DNA of 64,000 bases from Ktedonosporobacter rubrisoli (GCF_004208415.1 NZ_CP035758.1:3472001-3536000); one strand, 5' to 3'. Shown: positions 37,072 to 47,261, counted from the stretch's first letter. Made by a program: numbers and translations. Notes: generated from the letters alone by a model not told the origin.

Positions 37072-38218
37072 TATCTTGCTGACGGTGTTAGGCCTGGCAC
37101 AGTTTATCTCTGGCTTACGTGTTGTCAAACGCCTGCTGAGCACTGCGAGGGGGACGCGCCTGCAACTCGTCATGTCAGCAGATCTGGACGAGGCAGAACA
37201 TCTCTCTGTAATCATTCCAGTGCTCAATGAATCTCATCGTTTGCCTTCATGTTTGCAAGGCCTGCGGACAATTGGCAGAGAGGTGAGCGAGATCCTCGTG
37301 GTGGACGGTGGCTCCTGCGATGGGACACAGGATCTTGTGCTGAGCTATCAACAACGAGATCCGCGCATTCGTCTGCTCGATGCCAGTCCAATTCCTCAGG
37401 GGTGGAATGGCAAAGTCTGGGGCCTGCACATTGGACTGCGCCATGTAGAACCCACTTCCTCCTGGGTCCTTACCCTGGATGCCGACGTGCGGCCATCCCC
37501 TTGGCTAGTCTGCTCGCTACTGGCTCATATGCATCGAACCGGGCTCACGGCTTGCAGCCTTGCCACGCGGCAAGAGATTGATGGTCTCGGGCAAGCTTTG
37601 CTACATCCTGCTCTCCTAACAACACTCGTCTATCGTTTTGGTATTCCTGGCTATGCGACACGCTCAATCAGCGCAATCCAGGCAAACGGGCAATGTTTTC
37701 TGGTAAGGCGTGAGACCCTGGAGAGCTGTGGAGGCTTTGCCTGTGTACGCGATTCCGTTTGTGAAGATATCACGCTTGCCCGAGAGTTAGCCGCCTCCGG
37801 GCATCAGATTGGCTTCTATGAGGCCGAGGATCTGATAAGCGTGCGGATGTATGAAGATTGGCGCGATACCTGGCGAAATTGGCCACGTTCACTACCAATG
37901 CACGATCGTTTCTCCGGCTGGCAGACACTCTCTGGCTGGCTGGAAATTGCCCTGGTGCAAGCTGCACCGTTGCCGTTATTCCTCATGCTTTTATGCACGG
38001 CCCGCCGCAACCGCTGGCTCCTGCTGCTTAATGCTTTCTTTACAGCTATGAGGATTGGTGTCTTATATGGGACCTCACGCGCTTACAGCCGCCGTCCCTG
38101 GTCCTACTGGCTCTCACCACTGTGTGATCTACCCGTCGCGTTTAAAGTAGGGATCAGTGCGATGCAACATCACTACATATGGCGCGGACGAATACTCATA
38201 CGAGGAGGTAAGCGATGA
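37061..38218 (+). CDS. Family 2 glycosyltransferase, carotenoid glycosylation (CruC/CrtQ-like), 385 aa
   Basis: GT2 core: LSVIIPVLNESHRLPSCLQG, ILVVDGGSCDGT and the metal site VLTLDADVRPS (DxD). C-terminal hydrophobic segments anchor it to the membrane (LVQAAPLPLFLMLLC). In carotenoid operons with CruF this type adds a sugar to the 1'-hydroxyl made by the hydratase. It overlaps crtB before it and the CruF fusion after it, showing translational coupling. Confidence 0.78.
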   Translation: MKSDILLTVLGLAQFISGLRVVKRLLSTARGTRLQLVMSADLDEAEHLSVIIPVLNESHRLPSCLQGLRTIGREVSEILVVDGGSCDGTQDLVLSYQQRDPRIRLLDASPIPQGWNGKVWGLHIGLRHVEPTSSWVLTLDADVRPSPWLVCSLLAHMHRTGLTACSLATRQEIDGLGQALLHPALLTTLVYRFGIPGYATRSISAIQANGQCFLVRRETLESCGGFACVRDSVCEDITLARELAASGHQIGFYEAEDLISVRMYEDWRDTWRNWPRSLPMHDRFSGWQTLSGWLEIALVQAAPLPLFLMLLCTARRNRWLLLLNAFFTAMRIGVLYGTSRAYSRRPWSYWLSPLCDLPVAFKVGISAMQHHYIWRGRILIRGGKR

Positions 38219-39783
38219 AAGCTGTCAAGTTTCTCTTTTGCTGTCACCTGGCAGCGCTTGTGTTCGGCCTGGGAGGCCTGTTGATCGCAATGCCCCATCC
38301 TGAACTATGGGACCGCACAGCCTATGGCGCGGAAGTCTTTAACTTTGGTATCCGCTATGCAGGCTCATTGCATATTCTGCTGGGTGCAGCAACCATGCTG
38401 CTCTTTGGCCTGTTCTTCATTGACACACGCAAGACGCTGATCTTTTTTTGCGCTTCCACGTTGATTTCTCTCAGCATGGAACTGCTGGGAACGAGTACGG
38501 GCTTTCCCTTTGGCCCCTATGCATATACCAATTTTCTGGGCGGGAAAATCCTGGGACATGTGCCTTATTCGATTCCGCTCTCCTGGTTCTATATGGGCTT
38601 TACCTCATTTCTCCTGGCACATCTGCTCATTGCGCGCACTAACTGGTCGCACAAGTCTCTCTGGAGTGTGCTGGGAGGCGCTTATCTGCTGACCGTATGG
38701 GACCTCACCCTTGATCCTTCCATGACCAATAACAACCTGCCAATCCATTTCTGGGTGTGGTACACAAACGGTCTTTACTTCGGCATGCCCATCAGTAATT
38801 TGCTCGGCTGGTCGGTGACGGGGCTTATCTATACCAGTGTGAGCAGGGTGCTCTGGCGCAGCCCGCTCGATAGCAAACCTCTGGTTGCCTGGCTTCCCTT
38901 TGGCATTTATGCAGCCAATACCTGCTTCGCCATTGTGCTAAACCTCTCTTCTGGCCTTATCCTACCGCCGGTGATCGGTATCCTTCTCGGTCTGCTACCA
39001 GCCTCGCTCACGCTCTTTGCTCCCCAACGACCCATCGACGGAGCCGCTTTCACGCGCTTCATGTCGCATCTAACCGTACGTGTGGCAAGTCGCGCTCTCG
39101 TCAGGCGCAAGATCTTACTTACGATTGAGGGGGTAGAGTGGATACCGCAAAGTGGACCGGTGCTAATCGCAGCGCGTCACTTCCATCATCTTTACGATGG
39201 CTGTATACTACTGAGCGGCGTCCCACGCCGGCTACATATCCTCGTCGCCCCGGACTGGATCAAACAACGCTGGTTGCGCTCGGTGATGGAGCGGGCCTGT
39301 GAAGCCCTCGCCTGGCCAATCCTGCTGCGCGCTGAACAACTCGCAGCATATACTCCGGCAGGGCAGGGCGCTTACTCGTCCTGCGAGGTACAACATTATC
39401 TGCGCTGCGCCGTCGCCACGTCTATCCAGCTTCTGCGCAGCGGCGAGGCGCTGGTGATCTTCCCAGAAGCTTATCCAACCATCGATCCGATCTTCACGCC
39501 CAAACAGAGTGAGGATGCCTTCCTGCCCTTCAGAGCAGGTTTCGCACGTCTGACGGAGCTAGCGGAACGTGATGAGTCCTGCCGGGTCGCGATCATCCCG
39601 GCTGGCTTGCATTACAAGCATGCCAAGCGCTGGCAGGTAACGCTCCGCTTAGGACAACCACTCTTTCGGCAAGATTTTGGGAGTACGAACAAGTTCATCG
39701 AGGCTGTTGAGGAGCGTGTTCACGCCCTTTCTACCCCTTCCACTGCGCCCGCTGCATCTACAGAGGGGGTGATGCAGCTATGA
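38215..39783 (+). CDS. CruF-type carotenoid hydratase fused to an acyltransferase, 522 aa
   Basis: Residues about 1-270 are a multi-helix membrane protein of the CruF (DUF422) family, with the characteristic STGFPFGPYAYT and WDLTLDPSM segments. CruF adds water to the terminal double bond of acyclic carotenoids. Residues about 285-510 are a PlsC-like acyltransferase: GPVLIAARHFHHLYDG in place of HX4D, and VIFPEAYPTIDP for the FPEG box. The spacing of the first acyltransferase motif is not canonical. The fusion suggests hydration and later acylation of a glycosyl group by one polypeptide. Both ends overlap neighbours by 4 bp (ATGA). Confidence 0.8.
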   Translation: MKAVKFLFCCHLAALVFGLGGLLIAMPHPELWDRTAYGAEVFNFGIRYAGSLHILLGAATMLLFGLFFIDTRKTLIFFCASTLISLSMELLGTSTGFPFGPYAYTNFLGGKILGHVPYSIPLSWFYMGFTSFLLAHLLIARTNWSHKSLWSVLGGAYLLTVWDLTLDPSMTNNNLPIHFWVWYTNGLYFGMPISNLLGWSVTGLIYTSVSRVLWRSPLDSKPLVAWLPFGIYAANTCFAIVLNLSSGLILPPVIGILLGLLPASLTLFAPQRPIDGAAFTRFMSHLTVRVASRALVRRKILLTIEGVEWIPQSGPVLIAARHFHHLYDGCILLSGVPRRLHILVAPDWIKQRWLRSVMERACEALAWPILLRAEQLAAYTPAGQGAYSSCEVQHYLRCAVATSIQLLRSGEALVIFPEAYPTIDPIFTPKQSEDAFLPFRAGFARLTELAERDESCRVAIIPAGLHYKHAKRWQVTLRLGQPLFRQDFGSTNKFIEAVEERVHALSTPSTAPAASTEGVMQL

Positions 39784-41318
39784 AGCCGCTTTCTCTTGGA
39801 AAGATGCCAGTAGCACGCGCTAGCGGCAAGCAAAAGATTCTTGTCATCGGTAGCGGTTTCGGCGGGCTGGCCACCGCTATTCGCCTGCAAGCCGCCTGTC
39901 ATCCTGTGACGCTCCTGGAGGCACGTGAACGACCCGGAGGCCGCGCCTCTCAGCTTCGAACCCAGGGCTTCACCTTCGACATGGGACCCACGTTAATCAC
40001 TGCTCCACATCTGCTGGAGGATCTCTGGCAGGTCGCCGGGCGCAACCTGCGTGACGATGTATCTATGATCCCGCTTTGCCCGTTCTACCGCATTATCTTC
40101 CATGATGGACGCTCGTTCGACTACTGGGGAACAGCCGAGGCGGATGAAGCCGAGATTGCACGCTTCGAGCCACGTGATGTAGCGGGGTATCGGGCCTTTC
40201 TCGCGGCCACGCAGGGCATCTATGAGCGTGCCTTTGTCGATCTCGCGAAGCAGCCTTTCTTGCATGGGAGCGACTTTTTACGCGTACTGCCTGAACTATT
40301 CCATCTAGGGGCACAACAGAGCGTCTACTCGTTTGTGTCACGCTACTTTCGTGATCCGCACCTGCGCATGGTCTTCTCCTTCCACCCGCTTTTTATCGGT
40401 GGAAACCCGTTTCGCGCCAGTGCGATCTACAGTATCGTTCCCTATCTGGAGCGTCTTGGCGGCGTCCACTTCGCCCAAGGTGGCATGTATACGCTGATTG
40501 AGGCAATGGAGCGCCTCTTTCAGGCACTGGGGGGCGAGATCCGCTATGCAACGCCGGTTGAGCGCATAGAACTCGCGCAGAGGCAAGTCAGCGGGGTGCG
40601 GCTTGCGGATGGTACCAGCTTGCCGGCGCAGATTATCATAGCGAACAGCGATATAGCGACCACATACCTTAAGTTGCTGCCAGAGGAGGAACAATCGCGC
40701 ATACACAGTTGGCGTCTTACGCATGCTCGCTACTCAATGAGCTGCTTCTTGCTATATCTGGGTCTCAAGCGGAATTTCCCGCAGTTACGTCATCATACCA
40801 TCTTCATGCCACATCACTATCGCCAGCATGTGCAGCGGATCTTTGATGGTCATGGGATGCCTCAGGACATGGCACTCTACCTGCAAGCGCCGGCACACAC
40901 CGATCCACAACTGGCCCCGGCTGGAGGCGAAAGTCTGTATGTCCTGGCTCCAGTACCTAACCTCGCGCATGGCATCGATTGGCAACACGAGGCAGCTGCA
41001 TTACGGAAGAGGATACTACACTATCTAGAGCAGGAGGCAGGGCTGAAAGGGCTAAGCGAGAGCATTGTCACCGAGCAGAGCTTTACACCGCTTGACTTTG
41101 CCTCGCAGTTACGTAGTCATCTGGGAGCCGCTTTTTCGCTTGAACCCACGCTTTTCCAATCGGCCTATCTGCGACCACACAATCGGGCAAAAGAGATTGG
41201 GGGCCTTTACTTTGTAGGCGCCGGGACGCATCCAGGCGCGGGTATTCCTGGCGTCTTGCTCTCGGCTGAGATTACAAGCCAGCTGGTGCTCAGGGACCTG
41301 GCAATGGCCAGCCGGTGA
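39780..41318 (+). CDS. crtI: CrtI-type phytoene desaturase, 512 aa
   Basis: FAD dinucleotide site VIGSGFGGLATAIRLQAACH with ERPGGRASQ starts at about residue 22. The CrtI C-terminal signature FVGAGTHPGAGIPGVLLSAE is intact near 478. It would introduce several double bonds into phytoene or process a related acyclic carotenoid. Coupled to the CruF fusion by ATGA. Start ATG at 39780. Confidence 0.87.
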   Translation: MKPLSLGKMPVARASGKQKILVIGSGFGGLATAIRLQAACHPVTLLEARERPGGRASQLRTQGFTFDMGPTLITAPHLLEDLWQVAGRNLRDDVSMIPLCPFYRIIFHDGRSFDYWGTAEADEAEIARFEPRDVAGYRAFLAATQGIYERAFVDLAKQPFLHGSDFLRVLPELFHLGAQQSVYSFVSRYFRDPHLRMVFSFHPLFIGGNPFRASAIYSIVPYLERLGGVHFAQGGMYTLIEAMERLFQALGGEIRYATPVERIELAQRQVSGVRLADGTSLPAQIIIANSDIATTYLKLLPEEEQSRIHSWRLTHARYSMSCFLLYLGLKRNFPQLRHHTIFMPHHYRQHVQRIFDGHGMPQDMALYLQAPAHTDPQLAPAGGESLYVLAPVPNLAHGIDWQHEAAALRKRILHYLEQEAGLKGLSESIVTEQSFTPLDFASQLRSHLGAAFSLEPTLFQSAYLRPHNRAKEIGGLYFVGAGTHPGAGIPGVLLSAEITSQLVLRDLAMASR

Positions 41319-41720
41319 GTGAGGCGCAGAGGCATAGAGTGAAAACGAAGGAGAAAGCCGGAATCTATGGAATTTGCACGATAGTAAGGTGGCACTCTCT
41401 GTGGCCGCACTCTTGCTCTGGCTTTGATCGCGCTTACGGCGGTTACCTTCCGGGCACTAGGGAATCGCGATGATTTCTACAGGGCAGATCCATTCATGAG
41501 GCCGCTCCCGGCGCTCGTGAGGACACAGAAGGAAGTCTAATAGATGGTGCTTTTCTTGCACCATTGTTGCTCAAAACGATGGCGCGAGGAGTAGAGCATG
41601 ATGGTGGCACGCAAAGTCAAAGGGCTGGTCTGGCTGCGTTTACCTCCTCTGAGCGCCAGTATGTTGCATTCAATGCAGAGGTAGAAGATACACTATCTCT
41701 TGTAAGGGAAGGAGCTATCG
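41319..41720. other. Intergenic gap in the carotenoid region
   Basis: About 400 bp with no supported gene; a short open frame at 41564-41767 overlaps the next gene's start and has no coding character. GGGAAGGAG at 41706-41714 serves the ATG at 41721. Confidence 0.4.
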
Positions 41721-43013
41721 ATGATTCTGATTGTAGGAGCAGGGCTGGCAGGGCTCGCCTGCGCTAAACTTCTCGCGGATGCAGGACAATCTATCAAAAT
41801 TCTAGAAGCGAGTGACCGGGTTGGTGGACGGGTACGCACCGACATGCATGAGGAAGGTTATCGACTAGATCGAGGCTTTCAGGTGCTTTTCACTGCTTAT
41901 CCATCCGTGCGGCAGTTACTCAACTACGATGATCTCAAACCACGCCGCTTTGATCCGCAAACACTGCTTGTCAATAATGGTAAACGCTTTGTCCTGGCTG
42001 ACCCACGCCGACAACCAGACAAAGCATTGACAAGTCTGGCCAACCCACTTGTTTCTATCATCGATAAAGGGCGTTTGTTAGGCTTATTCCCTTTATTGGG
42101 CCTCTCACCAGATGAGATCTTTGCAGGCAAGGGACTGCAAGGACAAGATGTATCAACCGAACAGTATCTGCAGCGGCTTGGCTTTGCAGAACAGGGATTT
42201 ATAGAGCACTTTGCCCGACCATTCTTCGGGGGTATCTTCCTTAATCGCCAGCTTTCGACGAGCGCACGCATGTTTCAATTCGTCTTGAAGATGCTGGCCG
42301 AGGGGCAGACGATTCTACCCGCGGAGGGAATGGGAAGCATCGCTGAACAACTGGCCTCCTCCTTGCCTTCTGGAACCATCCACTACCATGCACGCGTAAG
42401 CGAGCTCTTGAGAGGTGAGGGCAGCAGGGTAATCGGTGTGCGCCTCTCGAATGGGGAGCAAGTGGAGGCTGATCAGGTGGTAATCGCAACAGAAAGTCCA
42501 GTAGCCGCAAAGCTTACTGGCCTGCCTTTGCCTACTGAGGGTGTAGGGTGTACGTGTCTCTACTTTGCAGGAGCGGAGCGTTTGTATGATCAGCGTGCCA
42601 TTGTCCTGCATACCGATCCTGCGTCATACGTGAATCACGTTGTATTGCTAAGTAATATTGCTCCGACCTATGCCCCGCCGAGACGGCACTTGCTCTCGGT
42701 GACAGTTCTGGATCTTACTGAACAGGATGATGAACGCATGGCTAGACGCTGCCTGAGCGAGCTTAGCAGCTGGTTTCCAGAGCATGATCTAGCGAGTTGG
42801 ATGTTCCTGCGCTGTTATCGCATTCCTTTCTCGCAGTTTACGCAAAAACCAGGCATCTTCGATCAATTGTCAGGGAATCGCACATCACTCAAGGGCCTCT
42901 ATCTGGCAGGCGAGTATACTCAGTCGAGCAGCATTCATGGCGCGCTGCAGAGCGGAATCTATGCAGCAAGAACCGTATTAGAGACCTTGAGGCAGTCAGA
43001 AGGAACTCCATGA
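41721..43013 (+). CDS. FAD-dependent amine oxidase/desaturase-like protein, 430 aa
   Basis: It begins MILIVGAGLAGLACAKLLAD with SDRVGGRVRTD, the FAD-binding start of the monoamine oxidase/protoporphyrinogen oxidase/CrtI superfamily. The C-terminus has GLYLAGEYTQSSSIHGALQS, the second FAD contact of this group. Position directly after crtI suggests a second carotenoid desaturase or isomerase, but substrate is not shown by sequence. It overlaps a 27-codon frame (MSPQEEPITG) at 43010 that is probably not a gene. Confidence 0.8.
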   Translation: MILIVGAGLAGLACAKLLADAGQSIKILEASDRVGGRVRTDMHEEGYRLDRGFQVLFTAYPSVRQLLNYDDLKPRRFDPQTLLVNNGKRFVLADPRRQPDKALTSLANPLVSIIDKGRLLGLFPLLGLSPDEIFAGKGLQGQDVSTEQYLQRLGFAEQGFIEHFARPFFGGIFLNRQLSTSARMFQFVLKMLAEGQTILPAEGMGSIAEQLASSLPSGTIHYHARVSELLRGEGSRVIGVRLSNGEQVEADQVVIATESPVAAKLTGLPLPTEGVGCTCLYFAGAERLYDQRAIVLHTDPASYVNHVVLLSNIAPTYAPPRRHLLSVTVLDLTEQDDERMARRCLSELSSWFPEHDLASWMFLRCYRIPFSQFTQKPGIFDQLSGNRTSLKGLYLAGEYTQSSSIHGALQSGIYAARTVLETLRQSEGTP

Positions 43014-43296
43014 GTCCTCAAGAGGAGCCCATTACCGGAAAAGCGCCAGAGGAAGCTATGTTGGAGGAAGCATTCATCACCAAGACTCTCTGAAACCAAC
43101 TCTTGCCGTGCTCATCTCTCGACAAAACGAAGCCGTTCTTTGTAAGATAAAATTGGTCAGGCAACAATAATCAAAACGGGAACAAAGACATCTGCATTAT
43201 CGTTTTCTTTTCTGCAGTTTATATATTTTTACGTATCATTAATTTTTTAAGCAACCACAATTATAGATGAGATGCAGAGAGAAAGTCAACCCCATC

Positions 43297-43325
43297 TTGC
43301 AGTCCATTGCAAAAAGAGCTACAAT
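43297..43325 (+). promoter_or_regulatory. Promoter giving a leaderless tetR transcript
   Basis: TTGCAG (43297-43302) and TACAAT (43320-43325) are 17 bp apart. Only six bases separate the -10 box from ATG at 43332, so transcription should begin at or next to the start codon and no ribosome site fits. Confidence 0.55.
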
Positions 43326-43331
43326 GCGCCT

Positions 43332-43965
43332 ATGACACAGGCACCAGGACGACGTGAACGAAAAAAGCAGCAGACACGAGAGAAGATTGCCAGAGTAGCG
43401 ATGGAGCTCTTTATTGAGCGTGGCTTTGACCAGGTGACAGTGCCCGAAGTGGCTGATGTGTCGGTGAATACCGTCTATAACTATTTTCCGACTAAAGAGG
43501 ACCTTTTTTGGCCTCCATCGACCTATGGAGGCTTCCCTGGCAGGACTCGTGCGTCAACGTGAGAAAAGGGAACCATTGCTCTCCTTTCTACGCCAGTTGC
43601 TACTCGGCAGCCTCGAACCTATGAAAGCGATGCCGCCTCCAGAGCAGGATTCTAAGCGGCAGCAGGTCTTCCAGGTGATTCAGGAAAGCCCCTCCCTGCA
43701 GGCTCGTGATCGGCAAATGGCTGAGTCTGTTGAAGAGGATCTGGCCCATGTTCTTGCGGAAGATATGGGCAGGCAATTAGACGATATTGTGCCTCGCCTC
43801 GTTGCGCATCTGATCCTGGCCCTTTACGCGAGGATCTTTGCGGAATACGCGAGGCGGCGCTTGAAAGTGGAGTCTTCTGAGGAAATCCATGCAGATCTCC
43901 TGGCTATAGTCATGTCTGGTCTCGATCTGTTAGAGCATGGAATCAACGCTTCAGGGGATAAATGA
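43332..43965 (+). pseudogene. TetR-family regulator split by a frameshift
   Basis: The first frame reads RREKIARVAMELFIERGFDQ-like helix-turn-helix sequence through SVNTVYNYFPTKEDLF; the ligand domain continues in another frame from 43525 (MEASLAGLVRQREKREPLLS). Two one-base deletions, in the T run near 43505 and at CCTATG near 43523, would restore a product of about 211 residues reading LFLASIDLMEASLAG. Consensus error is likelier than true loss. Confidence 0.7.
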
Positions 43966-44109
43966 GGGGCCACATGATCGTACTCGATTTATTTCTTTTG
44001 CTTGCTGATTGCGCTTTTCCCTCTTTTTATTGATCATTCCAGGAGAGGACAAACAGATACAGCAGCTTTTTTTATCAAGAAGGCCCTTGATGAACTTTAA
44101 CAATCAAGA

Positions 44110-44320
44110 TCGGGAATCATGGGCTATGCAGAGCTTGTGCCAGGCTGCCCTCACCGGCGAAGCCCACAGAGTGGAGTACCTCAGACGAGCCTTGAGCAAA
44201 TTGGTTGAGAAAGCGGCGAACGCGTGCTTGTAACGCTTTTCAATCATGGGCCTGACGGTGTAAATAGAGCACCTCCTGACGCAACTTGCGCCAGAACTTC
44301 TCAAGCGGGTTGAGCCACGG
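44110..44320 (-). pseudogene. C-terminal remnant of an IS630-type transposase
   Basis: On the minus strand LNPLEKFWRKLRQEVLYLHR, then ARVRRFLNQFAQGSSEVLHS, matches the end of IS630-like transposases including the final Glu box. Nothing of the upstream catalytic part remains. The flanks to 44582 hold no other feature I can support. Confidence 0.6.
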
Positions 44321-44582
44321 CGAGGCTGACGGTCAGTGCGGTCTTTACGTTCCTGGAGACCTGGAATGAGCTGCCTGGTCCATTTCTGTACGTGAACGAC
44401 AGCTCACAGTTCATGATCGCCATCAGATTAGTAGGCTTTATCACAGCATATCATTCGCAGTTAAACCTGTCGATGACAGCGAATCTTGTAAGATGATCTT
44501 GAAGATCATCCTGTGCTTCTATGCGCAAAATAAGCTCATTGAGAACATTGCCTTGATGGGCCTGAAAGGGTAATGATTCTGT

Positions 44583-46706
44583 ATGTCTCAACCAACGCGA
44601 TTTCCAGCTGATTATGTTGAACGTGTCTATGCCGGTGTTTTGGGAAAAATGATCGGCGTCTATCTTGGGCGCCCCTTTGAAGGCTGGTCCTATGAAAAAT
44701 TTATGACCGAGTTGGGCGAAATTACCGGCTATGTGCACGAGCAGCTTGGCGTCCCTCTGATCGTGACCGATGATGATCTCTCGGGAACCTTCACCTTTGT
44801 GCGGGCACTCTCGGACTATGGCAACCCACGCGATCTTACCGCCGTCCAGATTGGGCAGACCTGGCTGAACTATATCATTGAAAAGCGGACCATTCTGTGG
44901 TGGGGTGGACTGGGAAACTCCACCGAGGAGACGGCTTTTCGGCGTCTCACACATGGTATTGCCGCTCCGCGCAGTGGCTCAATCGAGCTCAATGGCAAAG
45001 TAGTGGCTGAGCAGATCGGCGCGCAGATCTTTATCGATGCCTGGGCCATGCTCGCACCCGGCAATCCAGCTCTGGCAGCCGACCTGGCTCGCAAAGCTGC
45101 CAGTGTGAGTCATGATGGTGAGGCGATCTATGGCGCACAGATGATCGCGGTCATGGAGGCTCTGGCCTTTGTGGAGCGTGATATCAACAAACTGCTGGAT
45201 AGCGCGCTCTCCTATATTCCGCAGGAGGCAATTATTGCACAGATGATCCGCGATATCCGTGAGTGGCACGCCAACGAACCCGACTGGCGTAAGGCCCGAA
45301 CCTTGCTGGCGGCCAAATATGGCTACGATACATATGGCGGGAACTGCCACATGGTGCCGAACCACGGCCTGATTATTCTCGCGTTGCTCTATGGCAATGA
45401 CGATTTTGCGCGTTCTTTGATGATTGTCAATACCTGCGGATGGGATACGGACTGCAATTCTGGCAATGTTGGCTGCCTGCTGGGCATCAAAAATGGGCTC
45501 CGTGCTCTTGATGAGAGTACCGTAGATTGGCGCGGCCCGGTCGCCGACCGGCTCTATCAGGCAACGGCCGAAGGAGGGCGGGCGATTACCGACGCGGTAC
45601 AGGAAACCTACCATCTCGTCGCTTCAGCCTACACGCTAGCTGGGCAGAACTTTGTGGCGCCGAAACAGGGGGCTCGTTTCAACTTCGCGTTGCCAGGTTC
45701 GGTGCAAGGCTTCCAATTGGAGGAGAGCCAGAAGTCATCAGCTGCGCCAACCAGGCTGGAAAACGTGGAGGATCACAGCCTGACTGGTGAACGTAGCCTG
45801 GCCATCCATTACTCGCACCTCAGTGAGCATCACCGAGTTCATGTGGCTACACCGACCTTTATGCCACCAGAGGCGTTACATATGGATGGCTATCAATTGG
45901 TAGCCTCGCCAACCCTCTATCCAGGTCAGCAGGTGCACGCACGTGTGTTGGCAGATGAGCAGAATGCGGCAGCCGTCACCTGCCAGCTCTTCTTGCGCTA
46001 TTATGGAGCAGATGACAAACTGCTTGTCCTGGGCGGGCCGGCTGCAAGCATCGTAGCCGGCCAGGCTCACGAGTTTGAATGGCGCATTCCGGCTCTTGTG
46101 GGGGCGCCTATTGCAGCCATTGGTTGCGAACTGCGTGCCTCCCAGACTCATAGTGGCAGCGTCTACCTGGACTTCCTGACCTGGGATGGCGCGCCAGAGG
46201 TCGTGCTGGGGAAACCTGAGCACAACGGAACCCTCTGGCGACGGGCATGGGTCAATGGCATTGATCAGTTCGAGCCCGGGTGGCCTGAGACCTACCGCTT
46301 GATCCAGAATGAAGGGCGCGGTCTGCTCATCCAGGGAACACGCGATTGGAAAGACTATAGCGTGAGCGCGACGCTCACCCCTCATATGGCAAAAGCCATA
46401 GGGCTTGCAGCTCGCGCGCAAGGCATGCGCCGCTACTATGCGCTGCTACTGACTGATGAACATAGCGCGCGTCTCATCAAAGTACTAGATGGTGAAGAGG
46501 TGCTGGCCGAGCTGCCGCTCAAAAGAGATCTCTATCAGCCCTATGCCTTCGTATTGCGGGTACGCGGGACACGGATTCAGGGTTGGATCAATGGGCGGCT
46601 TATCGGCGATGTCGAGGATGTGAGCTTGCTCACCGGTGGGGCAGTGGCCCTGATCATCGAGGAAGGGCGTGTCGCAAGCGAAGCTGTGACTATCCAACCA
46701 GCATAG
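44583..46706 (+). CDS. ADP-ribosylglycohydrolase-family protein with C-terminal beta domain, 707 aa
   Basis: Residues about 10-350 are an ADP-ribosylglycohydrolase fold: VYAGVLGKMIGVYLGRPFEG at the start, the metal site TDDDLSGTFTF and the second site CGWDTDCNSGNVGCLLG. The family removes ADP-ribose from proteins or hydrolyses related N-glycosides. The last 350 residues are a beta-rich region (DYSVSATLTPHMAKAIGLAA and RVRGTRIQGWINGRLIGDVE) resembling concanavalin-type carbohydrate-binding modules. That makes a sugar substrate plausible. Single gene; ATG at 44583. No secretion signal. Confidence 0.83.
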   Translation: MSQPTRFPADYVERVYAGVLGKMIGVYLGRPFEGWSYEKFMTELGEITGYVHEQLGVPLIVTDDDLSGTFTFVRALSDYGNPRDLTAVQIGQTWLNYIIEKRTILWWGGLGNSTEETAFRRLTHGIAAPRSGSIELNGKVVAEQIGAQIFIDAWAMLAPGNPALAADLARKAASVSHDGEAIYGAQMIAVMEALAFVERDINKLLDSALSYIPQEAIIAQMIRDIREWHANEPDWRKARTLLAAKYGYDTYGGNCHMVPNHGLIILALLYGNDDFARSLMIVNTCGWDTDCNSGNVGCLLGIKNGLRALDESTVDWRGPVADRLYQATAEGGRAITDAVQETYHLVASAYTLAGQNFVAPKQGARFNFALPGSVQGFQLEESQKSSAAPTRLENVEDHSLTGERSLAIHYSHLSEHHRVHVATPTFMPPEALHMDGYQLVASPTLYPGQQVHARVLADEQNAAAVTCQLFLRYYGADDKLLVLGGPAASIVAGQAHEFEWRIPALVGAPIAAIGCELRASQTHSGSVYLDFLTWDGAPEVVLGKPEHNGTLWRRAWVNGIDQFEPGWPETYRLIQNEGRGLLIQGTRDWKDYSVSATLTPHMAKAIGLAARAQGMRRYYALLLTDEHSARLIKVLDGEEVLAELPLKRDLYQPYAFVLRVRGTRIQGWINGRLIGDVEDVSLLTGGAVALIIEEGRVASEAVTIQPA

Positions 46707-46746
46707 AAACCGTTGCCGCCAGATTCTTGAGCACCAGTGTGGCCAG

Positions 46747-47261
46747 TCATCTCGGTGCTGGAGGCTGAGGATCAGGTAGTGACGGGACATCTTCCACGGC
46801 ATGTACCACATACAAGCGAACAGATGAAGTTGGTGGGGTCAGTTCTCCTTTGAGAAGCCGGATGAAAGCTGTTCCCATAGCGAGCACATCTGCTGTGGGA
46901 ACAGCGTCCTGCACCCCCACTGAGGGGGCCTGATGATGATACTGTCGGTGAGCATGGCATTGGCCACATCAGCAGGGATTCCTCTTTCATACCGGGCCAG
47001 CAAGGTGAGTGCCTGTTCGCTCAGAGCCAGCAGGATACGTGTCTGCTCATCCGTCGTCACAAGTTTGTCTAAACTGGCAGAAACAGTTCCGGTGCTTCCA
47101 AGAACAGCCTGGAGATGCCAGTCCCGCTGAGCACGTACGAGCCATTCGGAGGGTGAAGACAGATGGCCAATGACCTCAATCAGCGCTCCAAGCCAGATTG
47201 CCAGGTAGAGATCAGGTGCCCAGAACCCCTTTCCCTTGTATTCGACAAAACTCGTTCCCAA
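46747..47261 (-). pseudogene. Hypothetical protein with a G-run frameshift, about 171 aa
   Basis: I do not know this family. The first 115 residues read FWAPDLYLAIWLGALIEVIG and later LLALSEQALTLLARYERGIP, a helical protein. In the GGGGG run near 46917 the frame breaks. Adding one base restores VQDAVPTADVLAMGTAFIRL and a sensible end with a run of Pro (LPDPQPPAPR) and TGA at 46747-46749. The start is TTG at 47261 without a good ribosome site, so it is tentative. Confidence 0.45.

Noticed and set aside
41564..41767. 67-codon frame before the second flavin oxidase
   Set aside because: It overlaps the oxidase start, has no ribosome site and reads as low-complexity sequence.
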